From Syntrophobacterales bacterium Delta_02 (GTDB lineage Bacteria; Desulfobacterota; Syntrophorhabdia; Syntrophorhabdales; Syntrophorhabdaceae), in assembly GCA_001603955.1 (NCBI GenBank), contig LVAA01000019.1, positions 1 through 64,000 of the forward strand: a stretch of DNA of 64,000 nucleotides, in the 5' to 3' direction. The position numbers and the translations under genes were made by a program. The notes below the pieces were generated by a model, which saw only the letters and a program-made list of their open reading frames with translations, did no database searches and was not told where the DNA came from. Positions within the stretch are counted from its first letter, which is position 1, and each line of letters opens with the position of its first letter. Shown here piece after piece: positions 9,941 through 17,625 of the stretch.

Positions 9941-11980
9941 CTAATTCTCCCCTTCCCGCTTGAGGGGCGCCATGAGTATTACGCGTGTACCTCTGCCGAT
10001 CTGCGAACGCACGTCCATGTGCCCCCCCAGCGACTGAAGGCGCTCGCGGATGCTGAAGAGTCCGAACCCTCGCGCTTCGGCTATGTGGTAGCTGCGTTTC
10101 GACGCATTGAAGCCCCTGCCGTCGTCCGTAACATGGATCGATATGTTATCGTCCACCCTGCGGACCGTCACCTTCACACGGGTTGCACCGCTGTGCTTGA
10201 CCACGTTCACGAGGAGCTCCCTCACGGCGGTGAAGAGGAGCACCCGGATCTCGTCCCGTATTGGCTTGGTGAGGCCGTCGGTCCCAAACTCCCTGCGGAT
10301 GGCGTTTTGTTTCTCCACCTGCTCCGTAAGCCACTCAAGGGCCGCCTCGAGCCCGAGGTCGTAGAGAATGGGAGGACTCAGTTCGAAGGTCAGCGAGCGG
10401 CCGAACTGTATGGCCTGTCCGATGTGGTCGCGGATGCGGTCTATCTCCCGTCCGATGTTGTCGTCCTTGACGGCGCTCTCGATCCATCCCAGTCTCATCT
10501 TGGCGGTGGCGAGGAGTTGGCCTATGTGATCGTGCAGCAGGTTCGATATCCGCCTGCGTTCCCGCTCCTCCGCAAGGGAGAGCTCCGACGCCAGGGACCG
10601 GAGCTGGCGCTGGTACTGGTCCAGTCTTGCCTCTGCCTGTTTCTGCTCGCTGATGTCTTCGACGGTTCCTTCGTAGTAAAGCGTCCGCCCCCCGGTATCC
10701 CGGATCGCCCTCGCATTCTCCCTCACGTGCATCCTTGATCCGCCGGGCATCTTCCACTGTGCTTCGAACCCCCGGACCCTGCCTTCACGTTCCAATCGGT
10801 CCTTTATCTTCCTGCTCAGGTACGTGGGCTCACAACTCTTTCTGTAGGATTTCACGGCGCCGAACTCGGCGAATGATGAATAGCCCATCATGCGGATCAG
10901 CGCCGGGTTCGCCATGAGGATCTTCCCCTGCGGGTCGGTCCGGTATATGCCCAGGGGCGAGTTCTCGAAGAGGTTCTTGTAACGCTCTGCCCCCCTTCTG
11001 AGCATGCCCTCGACCTGGTGGCGTCTTTTCAATTCCTGCACGAGACGGGCATTGGCCTGCGTTATCTCGCTCGTTCGCTCCGCCACCCGCCGCTCCAGCT
11101 CCGTCTTCGATCGCTTCAGCACCTCTTCGGCGAGCTTGTGCGCCGTGATGTCGTTGTCTATCTGCAGCACGGCTACGGGTCTGCCCCTCCTGTCCTTTCT
11201 GAGCTTCCACTTGCTTTCCACGATGATCCGCCTGTCGTCCTTGGAGCGGTGGACCAGTTCCCCCTGCCATTTTCCCTCGGCGAGCAGACGTTTCCGGATG
11301 GCGGTCAGAGATTCCGGATACCGGGTCTTGAGAAGTAATCCCAGGGACCTCCCCCAGGCTTCATCCAGGGAGAAGCCGAATCGGTTCATGGCGCCCCTGT
11401 TCCAGAAGACGACGCGGTTCTTCATGTCGCGAACGATGATGGCGTCCTCCGCGATATCTATAATCTCCGCCTGGTCGCGGAGCATGTTCGCCTGCCGCTC
11501 GAGCTCATGTTGCGCCCTGAGGCGCTCCGTCACGTCGCGGACATTTACCATGATGAACTCTTCGTTCCTGTACTTGATCAGGGAGGAGGTGATCTCCACG
11601 TCGATGAGAGTACCGTCCTTCCTCCGGTACTGGCGCAATCCCGAAACGATCTCGGCATCCTTCAGAACGCCCCGAACGTTCTGGAGGATCTCCTTCTTCT
11701 TCATGGCCGTGATATCGAGCAGCGTCAGACGCGTTACCTCCTCCTCCCGGAACCCGGTGATGTTCAGAAAGCTGGCGTTCGCCTCGAGGATCTTCAACGT
11801 CCGGGGACTGAAGAGAAAGACGCCATCCGATGAGTGCTTGACGAGCATTCGGTACCGGGCCTCGCTGTCCTCGAGCAGGGCCCTGACGTCCTGAAACTCG
11901 CCTGGGGCAGCCGCAGGCCCCCGGGCCGCTCCGTTTCCTTTTCTCTTTTTCCTGTTGCCGGATGCCTCGGGGTCCTTCAC
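9941..11980 (-). CDS. PAS-PAS-PAS sensor histidine kinase (HisKA_3 type)
   Basis: A 679-residue soluble kinase with no membrane helix. A basic, Gly/Ala-rich tail occupies residues 1-30. PAS domains lie at about 40-155, 172-285 and 332-450, with a coiled coil (about 285-330, ERRVAERTSEITQAN) between the second and third. The dimerisation/phosphoacceptor region ERRRISNLLHDHIGQLL puts the phospho-His at about residue 483, and the HATPase domain has NVVKHSGAT and DDGRGFN. The NarX/DegS-like architecture pairs with the NarL-type regulator downstream. The start appears to be GTG (11980) with only a weak GGTGGTG upstream. The signal sensed is unknown; the cytoplasmic PAS domains suggest redox or small-molecule input. 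Confidence 0.93.
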   Translation of the reverse strand: MKDPEASGNRKKRKGNGAARGPAAAPGEFQDVRALLEDSEARYRMLVKHSSDGVFLFSPRTLKILEANASFLNITGFREEEVTRLTLLDITAMKKKEILQNVRGVLKDAEIVSGLRQYRRKDGTLIDVEITSSLIKYRNEEFIMVNVRDVTERLRAQHELERQANMLRDQAEIIDIAEDAIIVRDMKNRVVFWNRGAMNRFGFSLDEAWGRSLGLLLKTRYPESLTAIRKRLLAEGKWQGELVHRSKDDRRIIVESKWKLRKDRRGRPVAVLQIDNDITAHKLAEEVLKRSKTELERRVAERTSEITQANARLVQELKRRHQVEGMLRRGAERYKNLFENSPLGIYRTDPQGKILMANPALIRMMGYSSFAEFGAVKSYRKSCEPTYLSRKIKDRLEREGRVRGFEAQWKMPGGSRMHVRENARAIRDTGGRTLYYEGTVEDISEQKQAEARLDQYQRQLRSLASELSLAEERERRRISNLLHDHIGQLLATAKMRLGWIESAVKDDNIGREIDRIRDHIGQAIQFGRSLTFELSPPILYDLGLEAALEWLTEQVEKQNAIRREFGTDGLTKPIRDEIRVLLFTAVRELLVNVVKHSGATRVKVTVRRVDDNISIHVTDDGRGFNASKRSYHIAEARGFGLFSIRERLQSLGGHMDVRSQIGRGTRVILMAPLKREGEN

Positions 11981-12142
11981 GTCACGCCACCACCTGGCCG
12001 ATTTCGACCATTTTTGTACCGGGGATCTGTTCGGGGATATGGAGATTCACATCTCGGCCTGCGCCGGGAGAAGCCGGGGATGATCTCATCCTTTGTCTTT
12101 AGTTCCCGGCCCCCGGGCCCGGTCGGTGCCCGTTCGGCCGGC

Positions 12143-12156
12143 GTTTCACGTGAAAC
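12143..12156. other. parS-like chromosome partition site
   Basis: GTTTCACGTGAAAC is a perfect 14-base palindrome. It is identical to the core of the conserved ParB-binding site TGTTTCACGTGAAACA and differs only in the two outermost bases. It lies in the gap between the kinase start and the flavodoxin stop, about 19 kb from dnaA. Neither parA nor parB is in the window. Confidence 0.85.
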
Positions 12157-12158
12157 CT

Positions 12159-12647
12159 TCACATTCTCTGCTTCAATGCCAGCGCCAGGCTCGCAACTCT
12201 CTTTCCCAGTTTCCCGGCATTCTCAACCGTCTTCTCGTCGGGAGCTCCGGTACACGATACACCATAATGACCCGTGGCATCAAGGGGGTCGCCGACTACG
12301 ATCATCCCGTAGATCAGCAAGGCCTGGATGATCGACATCATTGTCGTTTCCTTTCCCCCCGAAAGGTCCCCCGAAGTGGCGAAGGCCGCCCCTATCTTGT
12401 CCCCCATCTTCTTCCGCACGGGAACGAATTTATCGAAGATCCCTTTCAATTCCGCCGCCATAGAACCGAAATAGACCGGCGAGCCGGCTATGATCCCGCC
12501 GGCGCGCACGAAATCCTCCTGGCCGACCTCGCTCGTATCCTTCATAACACAGGAGGCTCCCTCGACGCACTTCACCCCTGCCGCTATGGCCTCGGCCAGC
12601 TTTTTTGTGTTTCCCGATCGCGAATGATACAGTACAAGAATCTCCAT
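12159..12647 (-). CDS. Flavodoxin-fold NAD(P)H:quinone-oxidoreductase-like protein
   Basis: A 162-residue flavodoxin-like protein. The FMN phosphate loop HSRSGNTKKLAEAI starts at residue 8, and GSPVYFGSMAAELKGIFD and ATSGDLSGGKETTMMSI match the WrbA/multimeric flavodoxin group. It probably binds FMN and acts as an electron carrier or quinone reductase in the cytoplasm. The ATG has an AGGAGG site upstream. A heptamer hairpin element starts about 20 bases upstream of its start, so any promoter must lie within or beyond that element. The stop lies two bases from the parS-like core. Confidence 0.85.
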   Translation of the reverse strand: MEILVLYHSRSGNTKKLAEAIAAGVKCVEGASCVMKDTSEVGQEDFVRAGGIIAGSPVYFGSMAAELKGIFDKFVPVRKKMGDKIGAAFATSGDLSGGKETTMMSIIQALLIYGMIVVGDPLDATGHYGVSCTGAPDEKTVENAGKLGKRVASLALALKQRM

Positions 12648-12667
12648 AAATCCTCCTGCTGGAAATT

Positions 12668-12811
12668 AATGACCAATGACCAAATTCCAATAACCAGAAA
12701 AGCATACAATGATCAACAACCAAAATGCTACGCGGCGTCCGTCTCGCTCTTTTCTTTGGTCAATTGGCCATTGTTTCTTCTTTGCTTATTGCAATTTGGT
12801 CATTGGTCATT
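12668..12811. repeat. AATGACC-type iterated-heptamer hairpin element
   Basis: The first 19 bases (12668-12686, AATGACC words) are the exact reverse complement of the last 19 (12793-12811). Extended to 29 bases per arm there are two mismatches. The left 30 bases are identical to the start of the nested element at 4875, showing a dispersed family. The element lies upstream of the flavodoxin gene. Confidence 0.88.
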
Positions 12812-12880
12812 TTCTTTTTACCTCGAGGAATCCTTACCCGCGACCGTCGTCTCGCGACAGATCCGGGCCCCTCTCGAGCT

Positions 12881-13309
12881 TTACCGTCGTCCTCTTGCCC
12901 TCCCAGCTGAACCTTTCGGCCCCGGATCCCCCTCACGGCCCGGCCCGAACCGTCTCGCCGCATCCCCCTTCCTGCCAAGGTACTGCGCGAGCGAGTTAAC
13001 CTTGAGGGTAGCAACTGTCAACCTTCCAACCACGAACCCGTACTCGATCGTTGTCGGGCGCGCTTTGCGGAATGTTTGGTCGGGGTTAACACGCCGGTAC
13101 ACCGCTATGTTGGGTCCCTCCTTCCCGGTGCCTGCGTATTCCATCGATGCCAGGCCCCCGAGTGGTGTTCCCCGGGGGATATCCTCCTATCCGTCCGGTT
13201 CTCCCGGGAACGCACCCGCCCTTGCGGCGGCGAGGAGCGCCAATACGCCTACCCCTACCCCTGTCACGACTTCCCCGCTGCCGGCATAGAGCGTTTCCTC
13301 ATTCGTCAT
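12881..13309 (-). pseudogene. Possible broken reading frame downstream of hpt
   Basis: An ATG at 13309, overlapping the hpt stop by 11 bases, opens a frame MTNEETLYAGSGEVVTG with a hydrophobic stretch (GVGVGVLALLAAA). It meets TAG after 40 codons. The same frame then stays open for another ~100 codons to 12881, with no other stop. I recognise no family in either half. It could be a small translationally coupled protein, an interrupted gene, or chance in GC-rich DNA. The remaining sequence from 12812 to 12880 shows nothing else. Confidence 0.25.
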
Positions 13310-13823
13310 CTCCCTCCACGACAACACAGATGTCCGGGCAATTCCTGTATCTCTCCGCATAGTCGATCCCGTAGCCCACGACAAAACCGTCGTCTATGGT
13401 AAAACCGACGTAATCCCCCTCGATCTCCACTTCTCTCCTGCATCGCTTGTCTATGAGAGCACAGATCTTCAGCGACCTCGGCTTGCGGTCTCCCAGGAGG
13501 CGGCGGACGTGCGTGAGGGTAAGGCCTGAGTCTATGATGTCCTCGACAATGATCACGTTCTTGCCCTCTATGTCCTCCTCCAGGTCTTTCAGGATGCTCA
13601 CCCTGCCATTCGTCTTCATGGCGTTGCCATAGGACGACACCCGCATGAAGTCGACGCGCGACGGGTTCCGTATGAAGCGGACCAGGTCCGATGTGAACAT
13701 GAAAGACCCTTTCAGCAGGCACACGAAGACTATCTCCTCACCCTTGTAATCCTTTTCTATCCGCTTAGCCAGCGCCTTGACCGTTCGTGCTATGTCGCGT
13801 TTCGAAAAAAGTGGTTTCAGCAT
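13299..13823 (-). CDS. hpt: Hypoxanthine phosphoribosyltransferase
   Basis: A 174-residue type I phosphoribosyltransferase. The PRPP-binding motif VIIVEDIIDSGLTL, the KGSFMF loop and the FVVGYGIDYAERYRN purine-site stretch are all typical of Hpt. It salvages hypoxanthine (and guanine) to the nucleotide using PRPP. The ATG has AGGAGA upstream. It lies 19 bases behind the MBL-fold gene on the same strand. In many bacteria hpt is next to tilS and ftsH; neither is here. Confidence 0.95.
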   Translation of the reverse strand: MLKPLFSKRDIARTVKALAKRIEKDYKGEEIVFVCLLKGSFMFTSDLVRFIRNPSRVDFMRVSSYGNAMKTNGRVSILKDLEEDIEGKNVIIVEDIIDSGLTLTHVRRLLGDRKPRSLKICALIDKRCRREVEIEGDYVGFTIDDGFVVGYGIDYAERYRNCPDICVVVEGDDE

Positions 13824-13842
13824 TCACGTCTCCTGTACACCG

Positions 13843-14499
13843 CTAGAGGGCGTAGCGTAACACCACTACCTCTGCCTGGCTCGGGAGGCCGGACTTCGAG
13901 AATTCCACCTCCGCCACACCCGCATCTCTCACCCTTTCCCGGCCCCGCGTGAAATCCTCCACGGGCGTTATGGGGAAGGCGCATTTCTCCGTCTTGAAGT
14001 GCATCGGTATTGTGATACGGGGTTTCAGATCTTCCACTATCCGCGTCGCCTCCGAGGCGTCTATTGTGAAAAACCCGCCCACTGGCAGCAGTAGTATGTC
14101 CACGGCCCCTATTTCCTTCAGGGCCGCCGCGTCGAGGGTATGGCCCAGATCACCCGCATGGGCGACAGTGAGGTCGTCGGCTTCGATGATGAAGACCAGA
14201 TTCTTTCCTCGCTGGCTTCCCTTCGATCCGTCATGATACGTCAGGATCGCCCGTATCCTGATCCCCTTTTCCTCGTACACCCCCGCCTTGTTGATAAAAC
14301 TGAAATGTCCCTTTATATCCTTTGTATAATTGTGGTCGTCATGATCGTGGCTCGAAAGCACGATGTCCGCCTCGTCCGTGATCTTCCCGTACGCCAGGTC
14401 TCCCCCGAATGCGCCGGACTGGTACGGGTCGGTTATGATCCTCACGCCCTTACTCGTTGTCAAAAGAAATGCCGAATGACCGTACCATTTGATCTTCAT
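13843..14499 (-). CDS. Metallo-beta-lactamase-fold hydrolase (UPF0173-like)
   Basis: A 218-residue protein beginning MKIKWYGHSAFLL, as in the UlaG/UPF0173 group of metal-dependent hydrolases. The metal site is SSHDHDDHNYT (HxHxDH), with downstream ligands in HAGDLGHTLD and PMHFKTEKC. The substrate is unknown. A GGAGG site precedes the start. It leads a two-gene minus-strand unit with hpt; the pairing gives no firm clue to substrate. Confidence 0.85.
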   Translation of the reverse strand: MKIKWYGHSAFLLTTSKGVRIITDPYQSGAFGGDLAYGKITDEADIVLSSHDHDDHNYTKDIKGHFSFINKAGVYEEKGIRIRAILTYHDGSKGSQRGKNLVFIIEADDLTVAHAGDLGHTLDAAALKEIGAVDILLLPVGGFFTIDASEATRIVEDLKPRITIPMHFKTEKCAFPITPVEDFTRGRERVRDAGVAEVEFSKSGLPSQAEVVVLRYAL

Positions 14500-14601
14500 C
14501 CCCAGCCTCCTTTTTTTCCTTTATATTACAACTAGTTTGGCCCACTGTCAAGACGCGGCACGGCGGCTTGTGCCCCTGACGGCCGACCCTCCGGAAAAAT
14601 C

Positions 14602-14629
14602 TTGCAATCATCGCCAGGAAAGGTAGAAT
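14602..14629 (+). promoter_or_regulatory. Putative sigma-70 promoter for the MBL gene at 14777
   Basis: TTGCAA at 14602-14607, a 16-base spacer and TAGAAT at 14624-14629. The predicted transcription start (about 14636) falls at the first bases of the hairpin element, so the 5' leader would carry the whole element. Confidence 0.55.
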
Positions 14630-14633
14630 AAAG

Positions 14634-14763
14634 ACAGTTTTAAGTTTTAAGTCAAAAGACCTTGGCCCGGATTCGCAGGGGTTTCGACGCGTGCCTGGAT
14701 CCTCTTTTCTTCTTTTCCTTAAAACTTAACACTTAAAACCTAAAACCTGTTTCTTAAAACTGT
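14634..14763. repeat. Iterated-heptamer hairpin element (AGTTTTA type)
   Basis: ACAGTTTTAAG at 14634-14644 pairs perfectly with CTTAAAACTGT at 14753-14763. Each arm repeats the word: AGTTTTA twice on the left; CTTAACA, CTTAAAA and CTAAAAC variants on the right. It lies between divergent MBL genes and inside the predicted 5' leader of the right-hand one. Confidence 0.87.
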
Positions 14764-14776
14764 ATCCGGAGTTCCT

Positions 14777-15457
14777 ATGAAACCAAAAGAGATATATAAC
14801 GGCGTCTATCTTGTCGCCAGTTCCGATATGACCGATGCCAAGGATTGCTGCGTCTATCTGCTAGACCTCGGTGAGCTCGTGCTCATCGATGCCGGGGCGG
14901 GAAACAGCGCGGCCGCCATCGTCCGCAACGTTGAATCCCTTGGTCTCGACCCTGACCGGATCTCGACGATCGTCCTTACCCATTGCCACATCGATCACGT
15001 CGGCGGTGCGGCGGCCATCAGGGACCGTACCGGGGCCCGGATCGTCATGCATGAGCTCGACGCCGTACCTGTCGAAGCCGGCGACCAGAGGCTGACGGCC
15101 GCCCACTGGTATGGCGTTAGATTCCAGCCCCTGCCGGTGGACCTCAAGTTCTCCGGCCACAGCGAGACGCTTTCTGTCGGTGGACGCGACCTCGTCCTCC
15201 TTCACACCCCCGGCCATACACCGGGCTCGCTCTCCGCGTACCTCGACAAGGACGGCAAGCGTGTCCTCTTCGGACAGGACATTCACGGCCCTTTTCTCGC
15301 CGATTTCGGGGCCAACATGTCCCACTGGCAGAGGTCTATGGAGGAACTCCTTGCCCTCAAGGCCGACATCCTCTGCGAGGGTCACTTCGGCATCTATCAG
15401 CCGAACAAAAAGCTTGCTGCCTACATAGAGCGCTATCTAGACGAGTATGGGGATTAA
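14777..15457 (+). CDS. Metallo-beta-lactamase-fold hydrolase (glyoxalase II-like)
   Basis: A 226-residue MBL-fold protein with the complete metal site: THCHIDHVGG (HxHxDH) at about residue 74, HTPGHTPGSLS with the third histidine, FGQDIHGP with the bridging aspartate, and a late EGHFG histidine. This layout is that of glyoxalase II/MBL hydrolases acting on thioesters or similar; the substrate is unknown. Its leader contains the iterated-heptamer hairpin. The next reading frame begins 11 bases before this gene's stop. Confidence 0.87.
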   Translation: MKPKEIYNGVYLVASSDMTDAKDCCVYLLDLGELVLIDAGAGNSAAAIVRNVESLGLDPDRISTIVLTHCHIDHVGGAAAIRDRTGARIVMHELDAVPVEAGDQRLTAAHWYGVRFQPLPVDLKFSGHSETLSVGGRDLVLLHTPGHTPGSLSAYLDKDGKRVLFGQDIHGPFLADFGANMSHWQRSMEELLALKADILCEGHFGIYQPNKKLAAYIERYLDEYGD

Positions 15458-16088
15458 ATACCGTCTCAGGTCTCAGGTCTCAGGTCTCAGGTTCACGGCG
15501 TTGCCGCGGTTGTCGCCCCGATCCACAACCCCGGTCTCTCGGGCATATGGCGACGCAGATACGCTAAAAGCCGGAAACAATATCTCGTCATTTCAAGGCA
15601 GCACTCCCGTCATCCATCGTACCGCTTTCATACATGATTCCGCCCGTGTGATCGGTCATGTCGTTGTCGGGGAGGGAGCCAGCATCTGGCCCATGGCTGT
15701 CGTAAGGGCCGATGAGGCCCGCACAGTCATCGGCAAAGGGGCCGCCGTTCTTGATCTGTCTCTTCTCGAATCACCCGCAGGCTCTCCCATCACCATCGGT
15801 CAGGGGTCCATCGTCAGCCACGGGGCCATTGTGCATGGGGCCCGTATCGGCTCCGGCGTCCTTGTGGGCGCCGGCGCCATAGTCCTTGACGACGCCGTCC
15901 TGGCTGAAGGGTCCATCATTGCCGCTGGTGCCGTCGTCACGCCCCGGATGGTCGTACCCTCCAACTCCCTAGTCCTCGGCTCGCCCGCCAGAGTCGTCCG
16001 CCAAACAACCCCGGAGGAAAGGGAAGGCGTCAGGGAACAGGCCCGGGGGCTTTTCTGCAAGTCGCGGGTGTATCTCGGTGAGCGGTGA
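15447..16088 (+). CDS. Gamma-carbonic-anhydrase-like hexapeptide protein, altered metal site
   Basis: Left-handed beta-helix protein of the gamma-class carbonic anhydrase family (up to 213 residues). IWPMAVVRADE, ITIGQGSIVSHGAIVHGARIG, and GAGAIVLDDAV match the family. The stretch that normally reads NIQDGSVVHV is AVLDLSLLES here, so the conserved Asn, Gln and first zinc histidine are missing, while the two histidines in SHGAIVHGA remain. Zinc binding and carbonic anhydrase activity are therefore doubtful. The start is uncertain: the only ATG (15447) overlaps the upstream gene, and residues 8-15 would be encoded by the TCTCAGG array. A downstream non-ATG start is possible, for example TTG near 15500. 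Confidence 0.75.
   Translation: MGIKYRLRSQVSGLRFTALPRLSPRSTTPVSRAYGDADTLKAGNNISSFQGSTPVIHRTAFIHDSARVIGHVVVGEGASIWPMAVVRADEARTVIGKGAAVLDLSLLESPAGSPITIGQGSIVSHGAIVHGARIGSGVLVGAGAIVLDDAVLAEGSIIAAGAVVTPRMVVPSNSLVLGSPARVVRQTTPEEREGVREQARGLFCKSRVYLGER
15464..15491 (+). repeat. Heptamer array, four TCTCAGG units
   Basis: Four perfect tandem TCTCAGG copies, followed by a degenerate TTCACGG, start 7 bases after the stop of the MBL gene. No complementary arm was found nearby. The array lies within the upstream part of the next open frame. Confidence 0.92.
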
Positions 16089-16094
16089 GGCGGG

Positions 16095-16115
16095 TTCAAG
16101 GCTCAAGGTTCCCGG
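16095..16115 (+). repeat. Short heptamer array (TTCAAGG, CTCAAGG, TTCCCGG)
   Basis: Three 7-base units with the consensus YTCAAGG start 7 bases after the stop of the gamma-carbonic-anhydrase-like gene. It is the shortest and most degenerate array of the class here, so taken alone it could be chance. Confidence 0.6.
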
Positions 16116-16166
16116 CCTTACCTTTAGACACGCAGGGACACCTCCATCCGGCAACGAGGTAGCAGA

Positions 16167-16661
16167 ATGATACGGATCTGTACCGATCGGGACTTTGACT
16201 CCATCCTTGAGATCATCAACGACGCGGCCAGTGCTTACAAGGGGATCATACCCCCGGATCGCTGGCACGAACCCTACATGCCATCCACCGAGCTGCGCAA
16301 CGAGATCAATGATGGTGTCGTCTTTTACGGCTCCGAGGAAGAAGGCGTACTCGTCGGCGTCATAGGCAGTCAGGACCGCGGCGAGGTTTCTCTCATCCGC
16401 CACGCTTACGTGCGAACGTCGCGGAGGAAGTGCGGTATCGGTACCAGGCTCCTCGAGTTCCTGGAATCCACGACGCACAAACCGCTGCTCGTCGGCACAT
16501 GGGCCGCCGCAACCTGGGCGATAGCCTTTTACCAGGGAAAGGGCTACAGGCTTCTGCCCCCGGACGAGAAGGACCGCCTTCTCAGAAAGTACTGGACCAT
16601 ACCCCCGCGCCAGGTCGACACGTCCGTCGTCCTTGCAGGTCCCGGATGGCCCCGACCATGA
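16167..16661 (+). CDS. GNAT-family N-acetyltransferase
   Basis: A 164-residue single GNAT domain. MIRICTDRDFDSILEIINDAA is the usual N-terminal strand and helix, IRHAYVRTSRRKCGIGTRLL carries the acetyl-CoA pyrophosphate loop (R/Q-x-x-G-x-G/A), and AIAFYQGKGYRLL is the conserved C-terminal motif. The acceptor is unknown. A GAGGTAG site precedes the ATG. About 250 bases with no supported gene follow, ending in a parS-like site. Confidence 0.88.
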   Translation: MIRICTDRDFDSILEIINDAASAYKGIIPPDRWHEPYMPSTELRNEINDGVVFYGSEEEGVLVGVIGSQDRGEVSLIRHAYVRTSRRKCGIGTRLLEFLESTTHKPLLVGTWAAATWAIAFYQGKGYRLLPPDEKDRLLRKYWTIPPRQVDTSVVLAGPGWPRP

Positions 16662-16842
16662 GTCCCCCCGGTGGCCACCCGTCTTCTACGGCTACCTCCT
16701 CGTTCCTGCGGGGTAATTATCATCCTCGTCATGCGAGCCTCTGCGTTGCCGCCTTCCTTATGGCGTTCATCCTTTCCTCATCGACAGGAAGGGTCCGCAA
16801 ATCCCGCATGAGGGCAGTGCGCGAAAGAGGGCATTAAAGCCA

Positions 16843-16858
16843 TGTTTCACGTGGAACT
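16843..16858. other. parS-like chromosome partition site (second copy)
   Basis: TGTTTCACGTGGAACT matches the ParB-binding consensus TGTTTCACGTGAAACA at 14 of 16 positions. The internal change (G for A) is tolerated in known parS sites of the TGTTCCACGTGGAACA form. It is intergenic, about 14.5 kb from dnaA and 4.7 kb from the first site. Confidence 0.75.
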
Positions 16859-16908
16859 TATCGTTTCTCCTGTGATCTCCAGATGTTGCGGCATTACCGC
16901 GAATGCGG

Positions 16909-17592
16909 TCACCGCGTGGTGTGGACTTCCTTGTAGCGCATCTCCCTCTCTATGTCGCGGATCTTCCGTGCCAGGATGTTCTTCAGGTGGGCATCCATAT
17001 CCGTGAACTGCACCGATGCCAGGGCAACCGTCTTCCGAATCCGCTCGTTCTCCGGCTCCCACACCCTGAGGACCTTCGCCTCCACCGGGTAAGACACATC
17101 GTCCACGTACAGACTCAGCTTCACCGGCTCGCCGACCTGAAAGGGAAAGACCTTCTCGTGGCTGAACTTGGCCCCCCCGATGGATATGTCCATGAGGTTC
17201 ACGCCCTTGCCCTCGACGGTTATCCTGACGCCGCAGTCCGTCGGCGGTTCAAGCCTGTAGAACATCCTCAGGTTGTACTCTTCGAAACCCCCCGCCCTTC
17301 GCAAGACAAGCGCCTGGACCTTGAGAGACGACGAAAGCTCGAATTCCTTCAGGAAGTCGACAACGATCGCCGGAAAACCGAAGCGCCGCGGCCCACCACC
17401 ACCCGACCTGTCGAGAAAGGTCACAAAAAGCTCTTTCCCCAGGTGTGTTCTGGATATGGGAGGATCCGTCTGGGCCACGATCATCCTGTCGCCCGACATC
17501 TCGTGGATTATGGAGTTCCCAACGTCAACGGTCTCCCTCATGTGGTCTATGTTGACGATAATATTGATGTTTAGGCCTGGTCTGATGTTCAT
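16909..17592 (-). CDS. YcgR-like PilZ domain protein
   Basis: A protein of about 227 residues. An N-terminal YcgR/PilZN-like beta domain (residues 1-110) reads IRPGLNINIIVN and GKELFVTFLDR. A PilZ domain (about 110-215) has DISIGGAKFS for the D/NxSxxG motif and an arginine-containing RMFYRLEPP switch segment. These proteins bind c-di-GMP and typically brake flagella or control surface behaviour. GTG at 17598 and ATG at 17592 are both possible starts; neither has a strong ribosome binding site. The partner is unknown, as no flagellar genes are in the window. Confidence 0.83.
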   Translation of the reverse strand: MNIRPGLNINIIVNIDHMRETVDVGNSIIHEMSGDRMIVAQTDPPISRTHLGKELFVTFLDRSGGGGPRRFGFPAIVVDFLKEFELSSSLKVQALVLRRAGGFEEYNLRMFYRLEPPTDCGVRITVEGKGVNLMDISIGGAKFSHEKVFPFQVGEPVKLSLYVDDVSYPVEAKVLRVWEPENERIRKTVALASVQFTDMDAHLKNILARKIRDIEREMRYKEVHTTR

Positions 17593-17625
17593 CTTCACGT
17601 GCGGACAAGAAACCGCCCTTCCTGT

